Positions 17,062 through 26,724 are shown, numbered from the stretch's first letter. The stretch: 64,000 bases of DNA from an uncultured Eubacteriales bacterium (GCA_934463035.1 CAKSIG010000002.1:1-64000); one strand, 5' to 3'. Notes: generated by a model not told the origin, from the letters alone. Numbers and translations: made by a program.

Positions 17062-18669
17062 ATGAAATTGACGTTTTTAGGCGCCGCGCACGAGGTTACA
17101 GGGTCATGTACCCTGCTTGAAACGGGCGGCAAAAGAATTCTTATTGACTGCGGTATGGAGCAAGGCAGGGATATTTACGAAAACTGCGAGCTTCCCGTGC
17201 TTCCGGGTGAAATTGACTTCTTGCTTTTAACCCATGCCCACATAGACCACTCGGGGAAAATACCTATGCTTACGGCGGCGGGATTTAAGGGCAGTATATA
17301 CGCAACGCTCGCCACAACCAAGCTGTGCGGTATAATGCTGCTTGATTCGGCACACATTCAGGAATTTGAAGCGCAATGGCGAAACCGCAAGGCAAAGCGT
17401 TCGGGCGCCGAGCCGTATACTCCGCTGTATACCTCGGAGGACGCGCAAAAAGCTATGCGCCAGTTTATCCCCTGTGACTACGGTATGGAATACACCGTTT
17501 GCGACGGCGTTAAAATAAACTTCACCGACGCGGGACATTTGCTCGGCTCATCAAGCATAAGCGTTACCGTCACCGAGAACGGCAAGACCGAAACGATAGT
17601 GTTTTCGGGAGATCTCGGCAACATTGACCGACCGCTTATACGCGATCCGGGTCAGCCGAAATATGCCGATTATGTAATAATAGAATCCACCTACGGCAAC
17701 AGGCTTCACGGAGCGCGTCCCGATTACGTTACACAGCTTACGCGCATAATACAGGAAACGCTTGACAGAGGCGGCAATGTTGTTATCCCTTCGTTTGCGG
17801 TGGGCAGAACGCAGGAGCTTCTGTATCTGATAAGAATAATAAAGGAAAAGGGACTTATTAAAGACCACGGCAATTTCCCTGTTTATGTGGACAGTCCGCT
17901 CGCGGTTGAAGCAACCGAAATATACAGCTGCGGTATGCGCGATTATTACGACAGCGAGACCCTTGAACTGCTTGACAAGGGCATAGACCCGATAAAATTC
18001 CCCGGTCTTAACGTATCCGTCACCAGCAATGATTCGGTAAACATAAACAACGATAAGACCCCGAAAATAATCATTTCGGCAAGCGGAATGTGCGAAGCAG
18101 GAAGAATACGCCACCATTTAAAGCACAATTTATGGCGCGAGGAATGTACCGTGCTGTTTGTCGGCTATCAGGCGGAGGGTACTCTCGGGCGCAGCATTGT
18201 AAACGGTGCGGACACAGTAAAGCTGTTCGGCGAGGAAGTAAAGGTCCGCGCGCACATAGAGCAAATGGAGGGTATCAGCGGCCACGCGGATATGAACATA
18301 CTGCTCTCGTGGCTTGACGGATTTGAACACAAGCCGAAAAAAGTATTTGTCAACCACGGCGACGACGCGGTGTGCGATGAATTTGCCCAAACGATAACGG
18401 AAAGGCTGAACATAGCCGCAACCGCTCCCTACAACGGCGCGCGTTACGATCTGCTTACAGGCGAGTGTGAATTCAAGGGCAATACCGAAAGAATACGCGA
18501 AAGGGCTTCCGTCCCGACACAGCACAGGGAGTCAAGCGCGTTCGGCAGGCTTTTATCGGCAGGCAGACGGCTTATGTCGATTATCGACAGCTACCGTCAG
18601 TGCGCCAACAAGGATATAGCAAAATTTGCCGACCAGATAATTGCGCTTTGCAACAAGTGGGAACGGTAA
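17062..18669 (+). CDS. MBL-fold beta-CASP RNA nuclease
   Basis: Metallo-beta-lactamase fold protein of 535 residues with the HxHxDH zinc motif THAHIDHSG (57-65), a beta-CASP domain, and the RMMBL segment with SGHADM and VNHGDD. These features match CPSF73-like RNA-processing nucleases in bacteria (family of YsiA/KH-less CPSF homologues) rather than RNase J, which is longer and differently organised. Expected to act in the cytoplasm on RNA. Single gene with promoter and downstream terminator. Confidence 0.88.
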   Translation: MKLTFLGAAHEVTGSCTLLETGGKRILIDCGMEQGRDIYENCELPVLPGEIDFLLLTHAHIDHSGKIPMLTAAGFKGSIYATLATTKLCGIMLLDSAHIQEFEAQWRNRKAKRSGAEPYTPLYTSEDAQKAMRQFIPCDYGMEYTVCDGVKINFTDAGHLLGSSSISVTVTENGKTETIVFSGDLGNIDRPLIRDPGQPKYADYVIIESTYGNRLHGARPDYVTQLTRIIQETLDRGGNVVIPSFAVGRTQELLYLIRIIKEKGLIKDHGNFPVYVDSPLAVEATEIYSCGMRDYYDSETLELLDKGIDPIKFPGLNVSVTSNDSVNINNDKTPKIIISASGMCEAGRIRHHLKHNLWREECTVLFVGYQAEGTLGRSIVNGADTVKLFGEEVKVRAHIEQMEGISGHADMNILLSWLDGFEHKPKKVFVNHGDDAVCDEFAQTITERLNIAATAPYNGARYDLLTGECEFKGNTERIRERASVPTQHRESSAFGRLLSAGRRLMSIIDSYRQCANKDIAKFADQIIALCNKWER

Positions 18670-18707
18670 ACCATTGTATTCTGTTTTAAAAATATTTTGA
18701 ATTGCGG

Positions 18708-18738
18708 GCGGCTGTTTCAATACAACCGCTCATTTTTT
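18708..18738 (+). terminator. Terminator after the beta-CASP gene
   Basis: Stem GCGGCTGT / ACAACCGC with one mismatch and a six-base loop, followed by CATTTTTT. Confidence 0.65.
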
Positions 18739-18760
18739 ACATATTGTTCAAAATTTATGC

Positions 18761-18789
18761 GTGACATAGGACATTAAAAATGGTATAAT
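18761..18789 (+). promoter_or_regulatory. Promoter of polA
   Basis: -35 GTGACA (18761-18766), 17-bp spacer, -10 TATAAT (18784-18789). The start of transcription would fall near 18796, downstream of the first ATG (18795), which helps fix the translation start at TTG 18852. Confidence 0.75.
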
Positions 18790-18851
18790 TTATTATGTAT
18801 AAATATGCCGAGCGTCAGACGCCGCAAAATCGGCTTTTGGGAGTTGTAATC

Positions 18852-21386
18852 TTGAAACTGCTTGCTATTGACGGAAACAGTATAATAAACCGCGCCTTTT
18901 ACGGAATAAAACTGCTTACCACCAAGGACGGAACATATACAAACGGTGTTTACGGGTTCATAAACATTCTCAACAAACTGCGTGAGCTTGAAAATCCCGA
19001 CGGTATAGCCGTCGCTTTCGACCTTAGAAAACCCACGTTCCGCCACCTTAAATACGACGCATACAAGGCGGGAAGAAAAGGTATGCCGGATGAGCTTGCC
19101 TCACAGATGCCTATACTCAAAGAATGGCTTACGCTCGCGGGATACGCCTGTGTTGAGTGCGAGGGCTATGAAGCGGACGACATTCTCGGCACCCTTGCCG
19201 CCGCCTGTGAAAGCTCGGGCAACGAATGCGTTATAGCGACAGGCGACCGTGATTCGTTACAGCTTATTTCCGACAGCACGCGGGTCCTGCTTACCGCGAC
19301 AAAAATGGGCAGACCCGAGGTAATTAATTACGACAAGACGGCGCTGTATGAAAAATACGGTCTTACTCCCGACGAAATGATAGAACTCAAAAGCCTTATG
19401 GGCGATTCGTCGGACAATATTCCGGGAGTTGCGGGCGTAGGCGAAAAAACCGCCGCCGATCTCATTTCAAGGTATCACAATATAGATTACATTTACGATA
19501 ATATAGACGCAATTGAAGTTAAGGACGGCGTTCGCAAAAAACTGATTGCGGGAAAGGACAGCGCCTATTTAAGCCGAGAACTCGGAACTATATGCAAAAC
19601 AGCTCCGATAGATACCGTTATTGAAAACTATAAATCAAGACCGCGCGACGAGGAGGGGCTTGCCCGTCTTATGACCTCGCTTGAATTTTTCAAGCTGATG
19701 GAAAAAATGAACATCTCGCCGAGCGTTCATTCTCACGAAAACGGCGCCGAAGCCGAAGCAATAAAGACATTCGGCATTTGTGATAAAGAAGACTTTAAAC
19801 CCGACGGAAAAGTAGATATATACGGCGAGGACGGCGAATATTATGCTGTAAGCGGCAGTTTTGTATGCAAATGTGACGGTGGTTTTGCAAAGCAGTTGTT
19901 TGAAAATGCCGACATTGAAAAACGAGTTTACGACAGCAAGAGGATAAAGAAGGTCTTCCCCGCCGCCGACGGATTTGTTTTTGACGTTTCGCTTGCCGGT
20001 TATCTTTGCAATCCGTCTTCATCTTCCTACTCTGTCGAACGGCTCACGCAGGAGTATTGCGTATCAGAGCCGAAGCTGCCCGAAAACGCCGATGCGGGGT
20101 TAAAGAACGCCTGCACTTTTTCGGTATTGTGCGATACTCTTGCAAACGAGCTTAAAAGCACGGGGCAGTATGAGCTTTTAACAACAATAGAAATTCCGCT
20201 GGCGTTAGTGCTTGCCGAAATGGAAACGGCAGGTTTTCTTGTGGATTGCGGCGGATTAAAAAATATGGACAGCGAGCTTGAACAGCGCATAGACGTTATA
20301 AGCAAAGAGATATTCGACCTTGTCGGATATGAATTCAACTTAAACTCTCCCAAGCAATTGGGGGTCGCCCTGTTTGAAAAGCTCGGATTGCCCGCTAAGA
20401 AGAAAACAAAAAGCGGTTACAGCACAAAAGCCGAGGTATTAGAGGAATTGCGGTATGCTCACCCTGCGGTGGGACTGCTGCTTGAATACCGCCAGCTTGC
20501 AAAGCTGAAATCAACCTACTGCGAGGGTCTGCAAGCCGCGGTTGCCGCCGACGGACGTATTCACACGACCTTCAACCAAACCGAAACGCGTACGGGCAGA
20601 ATAAGCTCGCTTGAACCGAATTTGCAAAACATTCCCGTCCGCACTGAGGAGGGCAAGCGTTTAAGGGAATACTTTACCGCACCAGAAGGCTGTGTTTTAT
20701 GCGACGCGGACTATTCGCAAATTGAGCTTCGCGTTCTTGCAAGCATAGCGCATGACGAAAATATGATAAACGCCTTCAACAGCGGCGTTGATATACACAC
20801 GCTTACGGCGTCACAGGTTTTCGGAATGCCTGTCGATATGGTAACTCCGCTTATGAGAAGCAGAGCCAAGGCGGTCAACTTCGGAATAGTTTACGGTATA
20901 GGCGCTTTCTCACTTTCAAAGGATATAGGCGTTTCCAGAAAAGAAGCCGACGCTTACATCAAGGGTTATCTTGCAACCTACCCCGAGGTAGCAAAGTATA
21001 TGGACAACGTGATTACAGAGGCCAAGCAAAACGGATATGTTACAACGCTTTTCGGAAGACGGCGTTATCTGCCCGAGCTTTCCTCTTCAAACGCAATGCT
21101 GCGCGCCTTCGGTGAACGCGTTGCAAGAAACGCACCGATACAGGGTACCGCCGCCGACATAATTAAAATAGCTATGATAAGGGTTTCCGACAGGCTTAAA
21201 AGAGAAATTCCGTCGGCAAGGCTTATTTTACAGGTACACGACGAGCTTATTGCCGAGTGCGAGGAAAAGGACGCCGACGCAGTATGCAAAATATTGACCG
21301 AAGAAATGGAAAACTCCGCCGAAATGGCTGTAAAACTGACCGCCGACGCGCACTGCGGTAAGACGTGGCTTGAAGCAAAGGGATAA
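18852..21386 (+). CDS. polA: DNA polymerase I
   Basis: Repair and Okazaki-fragment polymerase. The 5' nuclease domain (about 1-285) has LLAIDGNSIINRAFYG, EADDILGT and GDSSDNIPGV. The central exonuclease-like domain has lost the DEDD residues, as in Bacillus or Thermus enzymes, so no proofreading is expected. The polymerase domain shows RTGRISSLEPNLQNIP, DADYSQIELRVLAS, RAKAVNFGIVYG and QVHDELIAE. I place the start at TTG 18852 (844 residues): GGGAG lies eight bases before it, the product then begins at the family N-terminus, and the ATG at 18795 precedes the predicted transcript start. Confidence 0.97.
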   Translation: MKLLAIDGNSIINRAFYGIKLLTTKDGTYTNGVYGFINILNKLRELENPDGIAVAFDLRKPTFRHLKYDAYKAGRKGMPDELASQMPILKEWLTLAGYACVECEGYEADDILGTLAAACESSGNECVIATGDRDSLQLISDSTRVLLTATKMGRPEVINYDKTALYEKYGLTPDEMIELKSLMGDSSDNIPGVAGVGEKTAADLISRYHNIDYIYDNIDAIEVKDGVRKKLIAGKDSAYLSRELGTICKTAPIDTVIENYKSRPRDEEGLARLMTSLEFFKLMEKMNISPSVHSHENGAEAEAIKTFGICDKEDFKPDGKVDIYGEDGEYYAVSGSFVCKCDGGFAKQLFENADIEKRVYDSKRIKKVFPAADGFVFDVSLAGYLCNPSSSSYSVERLTQEYCVSEPKLPENADAGLKNACTFSVLCDTLANELKSTGQYELLTTIEIPLALVLAEMETAGFLVDCGGLKNMDSELEQRIDVISKEIFDLVGYEFNLNSPKQLGVALFEKLGLPAKKKTKSGYSTKAEVLEELRYAHPAVGLLLEYRQLAKLKSTYCEGLQAAVAADGRIHTTFNQTETRTGRISSLEPNLQNIPVRTEEGKRLREYFTAPEGCVLCDADYSQIELRVLASIAHDENMINAFNSGVDIHTLTASQVFGMPVDMVTPLMRSRAKAVNFGIVYGIGAFSLSKDIGVSRKEADAYIKGYLATYPEVAKYMDNVITEAKQNGYVTTLFGRRRYLPELSSSNAMLRAFGERVARNAPIQGTAADIIKIAMIRVSDRLKREIPSARLILQVHDELIAECEEKDADAVCKILTEEMENSAEMAVKLTADAHCGKTWLEAKG

Positions 21387-21389
21387 TAT

Positions 21390-22262
21390 ATGAATATTTT
21401 GTTTATATGCACGGGAAACACCTGCCGCAGTCCTATGGCACAGGGAATATTAAAATCAAAAAACATTGCGTGGCTCAATATAGAAAGCCGAGGTATATGC
21501 GCGGATAATTCTCCGCCTTGCGGCAATGCGGTTGCCGCAATGAACGAAATCGGAATTGATATTTCAGGACACATATCTTCACAGCTTACCGCCGCCGACA
21601 TATCGTGGGCAGACAGAATACTGTGTCTTTCTCAAACCCATTTGCAAACACTAAACGACTGCGGAATAAAGGGCAAAAACATAAGCGTTCTGGCAGGCGG
21701 TATTCCTGACCCGTTCGGCGGAGATTTGGAAACCTACCGCGCGTGTCGGGATAAAATCTCACAGGCGATAGACAGCCTTTTTGAAGACGGATTTTTCAGC
21801 AATTTTACGGTATCCGAAATAGAGCCGAGAAATATTGAGGCTGTTGCGAAGCTCGAAAGAGAATGTTTTTCCGAGCCTTGGTCTGCCGCCGCAATAACCG
21901 AATCAATAAAGCACGGCACCGTCTTTTTTGTGGCGGAAAACGGCGAAGACGTTATGGGATATATCGGTCTTAACGCAGTTGCCGACGAATGTTACATAAC
22001 CAACGTTGCGGTCTTCCCCGATTACAGAAGGCAGGGCGTAGCAACGGCGCTTTTAAGCAAGGCAATATCATACTGCAAGTCGGCAAATTTGAGCTTTATT
22101 TCGCTTGAAGTGCGCGCCTCCAACAATGCCGCCATTGATCTATATGTCAAAAACGGATTTATAAAAGAGGGCGAAAGACGGGATTTTTACCGTTTCCCAA
22201 AGGAAAATGCATTTATTATGACAAGAAGGTTTAACTACAACAATGAAAATACTAAGCATTGA
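21390..22262 (+). CDS. Fusion: low-molecular-weight protein-tyrosine phosphatase + RimI-type N-acetyltransferase
   Basis: Two complete domains in one 290-residue frame. Residues 1-135 are an LMW-PTP: CTGNTCRS (7-14) holds the catalytic cysteine and arginine, and DPFGG (107-111) holds the general acid. Residues 138-285 are a GNAT acetyltransferase of the RimI kind, with VAVFPDYRRQGVATALL (207-223) as the acetyl-CoA loop and a C-terminal NGF..EG.R.DFY segment. The gene begins three bases after polA and overlaps tsaD by 20 bases; a rimI next to tsaD is common, a PTP fused to it is not in my experience. PTPs of this type can act on tyrosine or arginine phosphate. Confidence 0.93.
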   Translation: MNILFICTGNTCRSPMAQGILKSKNIAWLNIESRGICADNSPPCGNAVAAMNEIGIDISGHISSQLTAADISWADRILCLSQTHLQTLNDCGIKGKNISVLAGGIPDPFGGDLETYRACRDKISQAIDSLFEDGFFSNFTVSEIEPRNIEAVAKLERECFSEPWSAAAITESIKHGTVFFVAENGEDVMGYIGLNAVADECYITNVAVFPDYRRQGVATALLSKAISYCKSANLSFISLEVRASNNAAIDLYVKNGFIKEGERRDFYRFPKENAFIMTRRFNYNNENTKH

Positions 22263-23250
22263 AGGCTCGTGCGACGAAACATCTGTCGCCGTCTGTGACG
22301 AACGCAACGTGCTGTCAAACATAGTTGCAACACAAATAGCGGAGCATCGTATTTACGGCGGAGTCGTTCCCGAAATAGCGTCGCGCCGCCACACCGAGGC
22401 GATTTCCGCCGTGTGCGACGAAGCTCTGAAAGAGGCAGGCTTAAACTACCGCGATATTGACGCAGTAGCTGTCACCTTTGCACCGGGTCTTATAGGCGCC
22501 TTGCTTGTGGGCGTAAACTTTGCAAAGGGTCTTGCGCTGTCGCTTGGAGTGCCGCTGATACCCGTTCATCATCTGCGTTCGCATATAGCGGCAAATTATA
22601 TTGACAACAAGGAACTCAAACCGCCGTTTCTTTGTCTGCTCGTATCGGGCGGCAACACCGTTATAGCCGAGGTCGCGGATTACACCAAGTTTAAAATAAT
22701 AGGCGCCACGCGTGACGACGCGGCAGGCGAATGTTTTGACAAAACAGCGCGCGCTATGGGTCTTCCCTATCCGGGCGGAGTTACGCTTGACAAAATTGCG
22801 GGCAAAGCCGATACGGAAAAGTATCCTCTGCCTCACCCAAAAGTCAACTCGGGTGAATTTGATTTCAGCTTTTCGGGTCTTAAAACCGCCGTTATAAACC
22901 TCATTCACAACAGCGGACAAAAGGGCGTTGAAATTGACGTTCCCACCGTTGCGGCAACCGTTAGACAACGCGTTTGCGATATGCTTATCGACAATACTTT
23001 AAAGGCTGCCGAAAAATACGGTTACAAAACAATCGCCGTAGCAGGCGGAGTATCCGCCAACAGCGAGCTGCGCTCGCGAATGGACCTTGAATGTAATAAG
23101 AGAGGTTACCGTCTGTTTTATCCGCAGTTAAAATACTGCGGCGACAATGCCGCTATGGTCGGAGTTCAGGCTTTCTATGAATATAGGGACGGCAACACAG
23201 CCGATATGTCGCTTAACGCCGCGGCAACATTACCTATTGATTACAGATAG
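22243..23250 (+). CDS. tsaD: tRNA N6-adenosine threonylcarbamoyltransferase
   Basis: Catalytic subunit for t6A at position 37 of ANN-decoding tRNAs, working with TsaB/TsaE. The ASKHA-fold protein (335 residues, normal) shows IEGSCDETSVAV, the metal-binding HHLRSHIAANY, VSGGNT, GATRDDAAGECFDK and GGVSANSELR. TsaB and TsaE are not in the window. Starts inside the PTP-RimI gene, so translation is likely coupled. Confidence 0.97.
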   Translation: MKILSIEGSCDETSVAVCDERNVLSNIVATQIAEHRIYGGVVPEIASRRHTEAISAVCDEALKEAGLNYRDIDAVAVTFAPGLIGALLVGVNFAKGLALSLGVPLIPVHHLRSHIAANYIDNKELKPPFLCLLVSGGNTVIAEVADYTKFKIIGATRDDAAGECFDKTARAMGLPYPGGVTLDKIAGKADTEKYPLPHPKVNSGEFDFSFSGLKTAVINLIHNSGQKGVEIDVPTVAATVRQRVCDMLIDNTLKAAEKYGYKTIAVAGGVSANSELRSRMDLECNKRGYRLFYPQLKYCGDNAAMVGVQAFYEYRDGNTADMSLNAAATLPIDYR

Positions 23251-23269
23251 ATTTACAAGGGAGATAATT

Positions 23270-24172
23270 ATGGAAAATAAAAATCTTTTACTTATAGTTA
23301 ATCCTTGCTCGGGGAAAGCAAAAATGCGCACGGAATTGCTGAGAGTGGTTGAAATACTCTCGGCGGGGGGTTATAATGTAACGGTATACCCCACCAAGGA
23401 ACGCGGCGACGCGACAGAAAAGGTCAAATCGCTTAAAGAGGGCGAATACGGCTTGATAGTTGTCTGCGGCGGAGACGGCACCCTTAACGAGGTAATAACG
23501 GGTCTTATGCAATCGGGCATAGACTGCACATTGGGTTATATACCGTCGGGAACGCTTAACGAATGGTCGTCGGGACTTCATATTTCCCGCAGTATACCGA
23601 ATGCCGCAAAGGATATAGTAAACGGCAAGACAATCAGCCTTGATATAGGCAAATTCGGGGATAAATACTTCTCGTACACCGCTTCTTTCGGCGCGTTTAC
23701 CGAGGCTTCCTATTCTGCCCCGCAGGACGTTAAAAACGTTCTCGGTCAGGCGGCATACTTTTTTGAGGGTATAAAAAGTCTCGGCAACATACGTCCCATT
23801 CATCTGAAATTTGAATGTGAAGAAAAAACGGTTGAGGGCGATTTTCTTTTCGGCGCGGTTTCAAATTCAATGTCCGTAGGCGGGATAGTGAAGTTCGACG
23901 AAGCCGTTGTAGAGCTTAACGACGGTGAGTTCGAGGTTCTTCTTATCCGCTCGCCCGACAATATTTTAAAACTGCAACCGATTATTGACGGCATTATAAA
24001 AAAAGATCTAAACCGAGACGGTATTGAATTTTTCCATACAAAAAAGATAAAGGTTACAGGCGGAGCAGACGTTTCGTGGACGCTTGACGGCGAGTTCGCG
24101 CAGGGCGCCGATGAAATAACCATAACAAATCTTACACACGCGATACATCTTACCGTACCTAATGAGGAATGA
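23270..24172 (+). CDS. Diacylglycerol/lipid kinase family protein
   Basis: YegS/DgkB-type lipid kinase of 300 residues. LLLIVNPCSGKAK at the N-terminus, the nucleotide loop CGGDGTLNEVITG near 65-77, and PSGTLNEWS near 97-105 match the family; the last deviates slightly from the usual PxGTxNDFA. Probably phosphorylates diacylglycerol or a related lipid at the membrane. Start taken at ATG 23270 with AAGGGAG eight bases ahead; the frame extends further upstream inside tsaD but without a ribosome site. Confidence 0.9.
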   Translation: MENKNLLLIVNPCSGKAKMRTELLRVVEILSAGGYNVTVYPTKERGDATEKVKSLKEGEYGLIVVCGGDGTLNEVITGLMQSGIDCTLGYIPSGTLNEWSSGLHISRSIPNAAKDIVNGKTISLDIGKFGDKYFSYTASFGAFTEASYSAPQDVKNVLGQAAYFFEGIKSLGNIRPIHLKFECEEKTVEGDFLFGAVSNSMSVGGIVKFDEAVVELNDGEFEVLLIRSPDNILKLQPIIDGIIKKDLNRDGIEFFHTKKIKVTGGADVSWTLDGEFAQGADEITITNLTHAIHLTVPNEE

Positions 24173-24218
24173 TATTACAACAGAAGTATAAAGGTTTGAG
24201 AAAGGATACAGTGGTTTT

Positions 24219-25238
24219 ATGTTTACAAGAGACATAGGTGTCGATCTCGGCACGGCGAACACCCTCGTTTGCCTTAAAGGCAGAGGAATTATAATGAGGG
24301 AGCCGTCTGTGGTTGCCTACGATGTAAGGAATGACGCGGTCCGCGCAGTCGGAACGGAAGCAAAGGAAATGATAGGCAGAACGCCCGGTTCAATAGTTGC
24401 GGTCCGCCCCTTAAAGGACGGCGTTATTGCCGACTTCGACGTTACCGCGGCAATGCTTAAAAGATTTATAAGACAAGCCCTTAAAGGCTCGTTCTTTTCG
24501 CGCGTCCGAATGGTTATCTGCATACCGGCGGGCGTGACCGAGGTCGAAAGCCGCGCGGTTTATGATGCCGCAAAGCAGGCTGGCGCTACCGATATTGACC
24601 TTGTTGAGGAGCCTATGGCGGCGGCTGTCGGCGCGGGTCTTCCTATTTGGGACGCAGCAGGAAGTATGGTAGTAGACATCGGCGGCGGAACAAGCGAAGT
24701 TGCGGTCATATCGCTCGGCGATATTGTTACCGCACAGTCGATAAGAACTGCGGGCGACGATCTTGACGAATCAATAATAAACTATGTAAGACGCAAGCAC
24801 AATCTTCTCATAGGCGAGCGCACCGCCGAACAAATCAAAATAGACATCGGCTCAGCGCGTCCCTACGAAAATGAAACGAGCATAGAAATAAAGGGCAGAA
24901 ACTTGGTTGACGGTCTTCCGAAGAACGTTATTATTTCTTCGGAGGAAGTGCGTTATGCTATGTCCGATACTATTGCCCAGATAATAGAAACAATACGCTC
25001 CACACTTGAAAAAACTCCGCCTGAATTATCGGCTGACATTATTGACAGAGGTATTACTTTAACGGGCGGCGGCGCGCTTTTAAGGGGTCTTGCGGAGCTT
25101 ATAGCGGAGGAAACGGGTATGCCCGTGACCGTTGCTTCAAACCCGCTCGACTGCGTTGTTTTGGGCACAGCGAAAAGGCTTGAAGCCGACAGCGGTTTTG
25201 ACAATTATGTGTTCCGCAGAGGAAAAAGATTCAGATAG
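24219..25238 (+). CDS. mreB: Rod-shape actin MreB
   Basis: Bacterial actin that organises lateral wall synthesis. IGVDLGTANTLVC (7-19) is phosphate 1, the adenine and phosphate-2 loops appear as VVDIGGGTSEVAVISLG and ITLTGGGALLRGL. 339 residues is normal. Followed directly by mreC, mreD and a PBP2, the canonical elongasome cluster. Confidence 0.97.
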   Translation: MFTRDIGVDLGTANTLVCLKGRGIIMREPSVVAYDVRNDAVRAVGTEAKEMIGRTPGSIVAVRPLKDGVIADFDVTAAMLKRFIRQALKGSFFSRVRMVICIPAGVTEVESRAVYDAAKQAGATDIDLVEEPMAAAVGAGLPIWDAAGSMVVDIGGGTSEVAVISLGDIVTAQSIRTAGDDLDESIINYVRRKHNLLIGERTAEQIKIDIGSARPYENETSIEIKGRNLVDGLPKNVIISSEEVRYAMSDTIAQIIETIRSTLEKTPPELSADIIDRGITLTGGGALLRGLAELIAEETGMPVTVASNPLDCVVLGTAKRLEADSGFDNYVFRRGKRFR

Positions 25239-25262
25239 TGTGACCTGTCACACCAGGTGTGA
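25239..25262. promoter_or_regulatory. Overlapping inverted repeats between mreB and mreC
   Basis: TGTGAC-CT-GTCACA (25239-25252) overlaps TCACACC-A-GGTGTGA (25248-25262). The centres are too tight for stable RNA hairpins, so a DNA-protein site is more plausible than a terminator; no partner is known. Confidence 0.4.
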
Positions 25263-25325
25263 AAAGCATAGCCGTTTCAAGCACACTGACTTTATACTAT
25301 TAACGGCAGAATGGGGATAAAAACA

Positions 25326-26186
25326 ATGCGATTTTTCTTTCGCAGCAGGCAGTTTAAAATAATGCTATCAATTATTGCGCTTGTTATCGGAATTTCGGTA
25401 ATTTGCGGTATCATAGGCGGCGTTATCGCTCCGCAGGCAAACCTGCTCGGAACAGTAACCGCCCCTTTCCGTTCTGCCGCAAACAAAATATCCAACAGCG
25501 TTTCCGACTTTATTTCGGCATATAAAGACGGCGAAAAACTAATGCTTGAAAACTCAGAACTGAAATCCCAGCTCAATGAAATGCGCGACAGCATTGCGGA
25601 CTATGACAGAAAGACCGCCGAAAACGAGTTTTATAAAAATTATCTTGAAATAAAGGACGCAAATCCTGATTTTAAATTTACCAAGGCAAGCCTTATTTCG
25701 CGCGACAGCGACGACCCCTATATGGGCTTTGTAATAAACAAAGGCTCAATGAGCGGAATTAAGGCGCACGACCCCGTTATAACCGAAGCGGGCGTTGTGG
25801 GTTACGTCACCGAGGTGGGCGCTACGACCTCTAAGGTAACCACCGTTTTAAGCGCCGATCTGACGATGGGCGCGCTTGACAACCGCACAAGCGATTCGGG
25901 CATTGTAACGGGCACCGTTGAAGACGCAAAGGAAGGAAAATGCAAATTTAAAAACCTTTCGCGTTCCTGCAATGTAGCTGTGGGCGACTATGTTATCACC
26001 TCGGGCGAGGGCATTTTCCCCGACGGACTTTTGATAGGCACCATAGAGTTCATAGGAAGCGACAAATACAACACCTCGATTTACGCTACGGTCAAACCGT
26101 TTGCAGATCTGTCGTCAATAAGGGACGTTATGGTTATAACCGACTTTGACGGCAAGGGCGGCATATCCGTACAAGGCGGTGAGTAA
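25326..26186 (+). CDS. mreC: Rod-shape-determining protein MreC
   Basis: Bitopic membrane protein linking MreB to periplasmic/extracellular wall enzymes. One membrane segment at about 10-32, then a coiled coil (about 60-105: ELKSQLNEMRD...) and a beta-domain with the recurring GVVGYV and DLTMGALDNRT. I start at ATG 25326 because GGGGA lies eight bases before it; the ATG at 25311 contains that ribosome site. 286 residues. Confidence 0.94.
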   Translation: MRFFFRSRQFKIMLSIIALVIGISVICGIIGGVIAPQANLLGTVTAPFRSAANKISNSVSDFISAYKDGEKLMLENSELKSQLNEMRDSIADYDRKTAENEFYKNYLEIKDANPDFKFTKASLISRDSDDPYMGFVINKGSMSGIKAHDPVITEAGVVGYVTEVGATTSKVTTVLSADLTMGALDNRTSDSGIVTGTVEDAKEGKCKFKNLSRSCNVAVGDYVITSGEGIFPDGLLIGTIEFIGSDKYNTSIYATVKPFADLSSIRDVMVITDFDGKGGISVQGGE

Positions 26187-26187
26187 C

Positions 26188-26700
26188 GTGTTAAAATCAA
26201 AACGCCACCCGTTTACAGTACTTATAAATACAGGCATATTTATACTGCTTTTTCTTTTTCATTACTCGGTTTCGGGCAGTATAGCCATCAAAAACGCAAC
26301 GCCGTTTCTGATGCTGCCTATGCTGACCGCATTTTCTATGTTTTACAGTACCTCTGCGGCATTTTGGACAGGTCTTGCTTGCGGAATAGCGGCTGACGGT
26401 ATAGTAAACGGTACTAACATTTTTTCAACAATAGTTCTGACGGTTACGGCGGTTATGACTTCACTTATCGCGCAATACCTCTTTAACCGCAACATAAGAG
26501 CGGCGGCGGTGCTTTCCCTCTTGGGAAACCTATTCTACTTTTTAATGCGCTGGCTTGTTTTTTATGCCTTCGGCAACGGAATAACAAACAGCGCCCTTTA
26601 TCTTATGGACTATGCCCTGCCCTCGGCTCTGTACTCAACCGTTTTCATAATTCCGTTTTATTTTTTGGAAAAATACATTCATTCCAAGCTCTCGGAATAA
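26188..26700 (+). CDS. mreD: Rod-shape-determining protein MreD
   Basis: Small polytopic membrane protein of about 170 residues with five hydrophobic helices. Identified by composition, size and position between mreC and PBP2. Start assigned to GTG 26188, two bases after the mreC stop, with GGCGGTGAG as the ribosome site; the frame continues upstream inside mreC without support. Confidence 0.88.
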   Translation: MLKSKRHPFTVLINTGIFILLFLFHYSVSGSIAIKNATPFLMLPMLTAFSMFYSTSAAFWTGLACGIAADGIVNGTNIFSTIVLTVTAVMTSLIAQYLFNRNIRAAAVLSLLGNLFYFLMRWLVFYAFGNGITNSALYLMDYALPSALYSTVFIIPFYFLEKYIHSKLSE

Positions 26701-26724
26701 CCGATTATAAAAGGAGGAAAAAAA

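Noticed and set aside
23147..23269. Longer N-terminus for the lipid kinase
   Set aside because: The in-frame extension lies in tsaD coding sequence, lacks a ribosome site and precedes the conserved N-terminus; ATG 23270 is much better supported.
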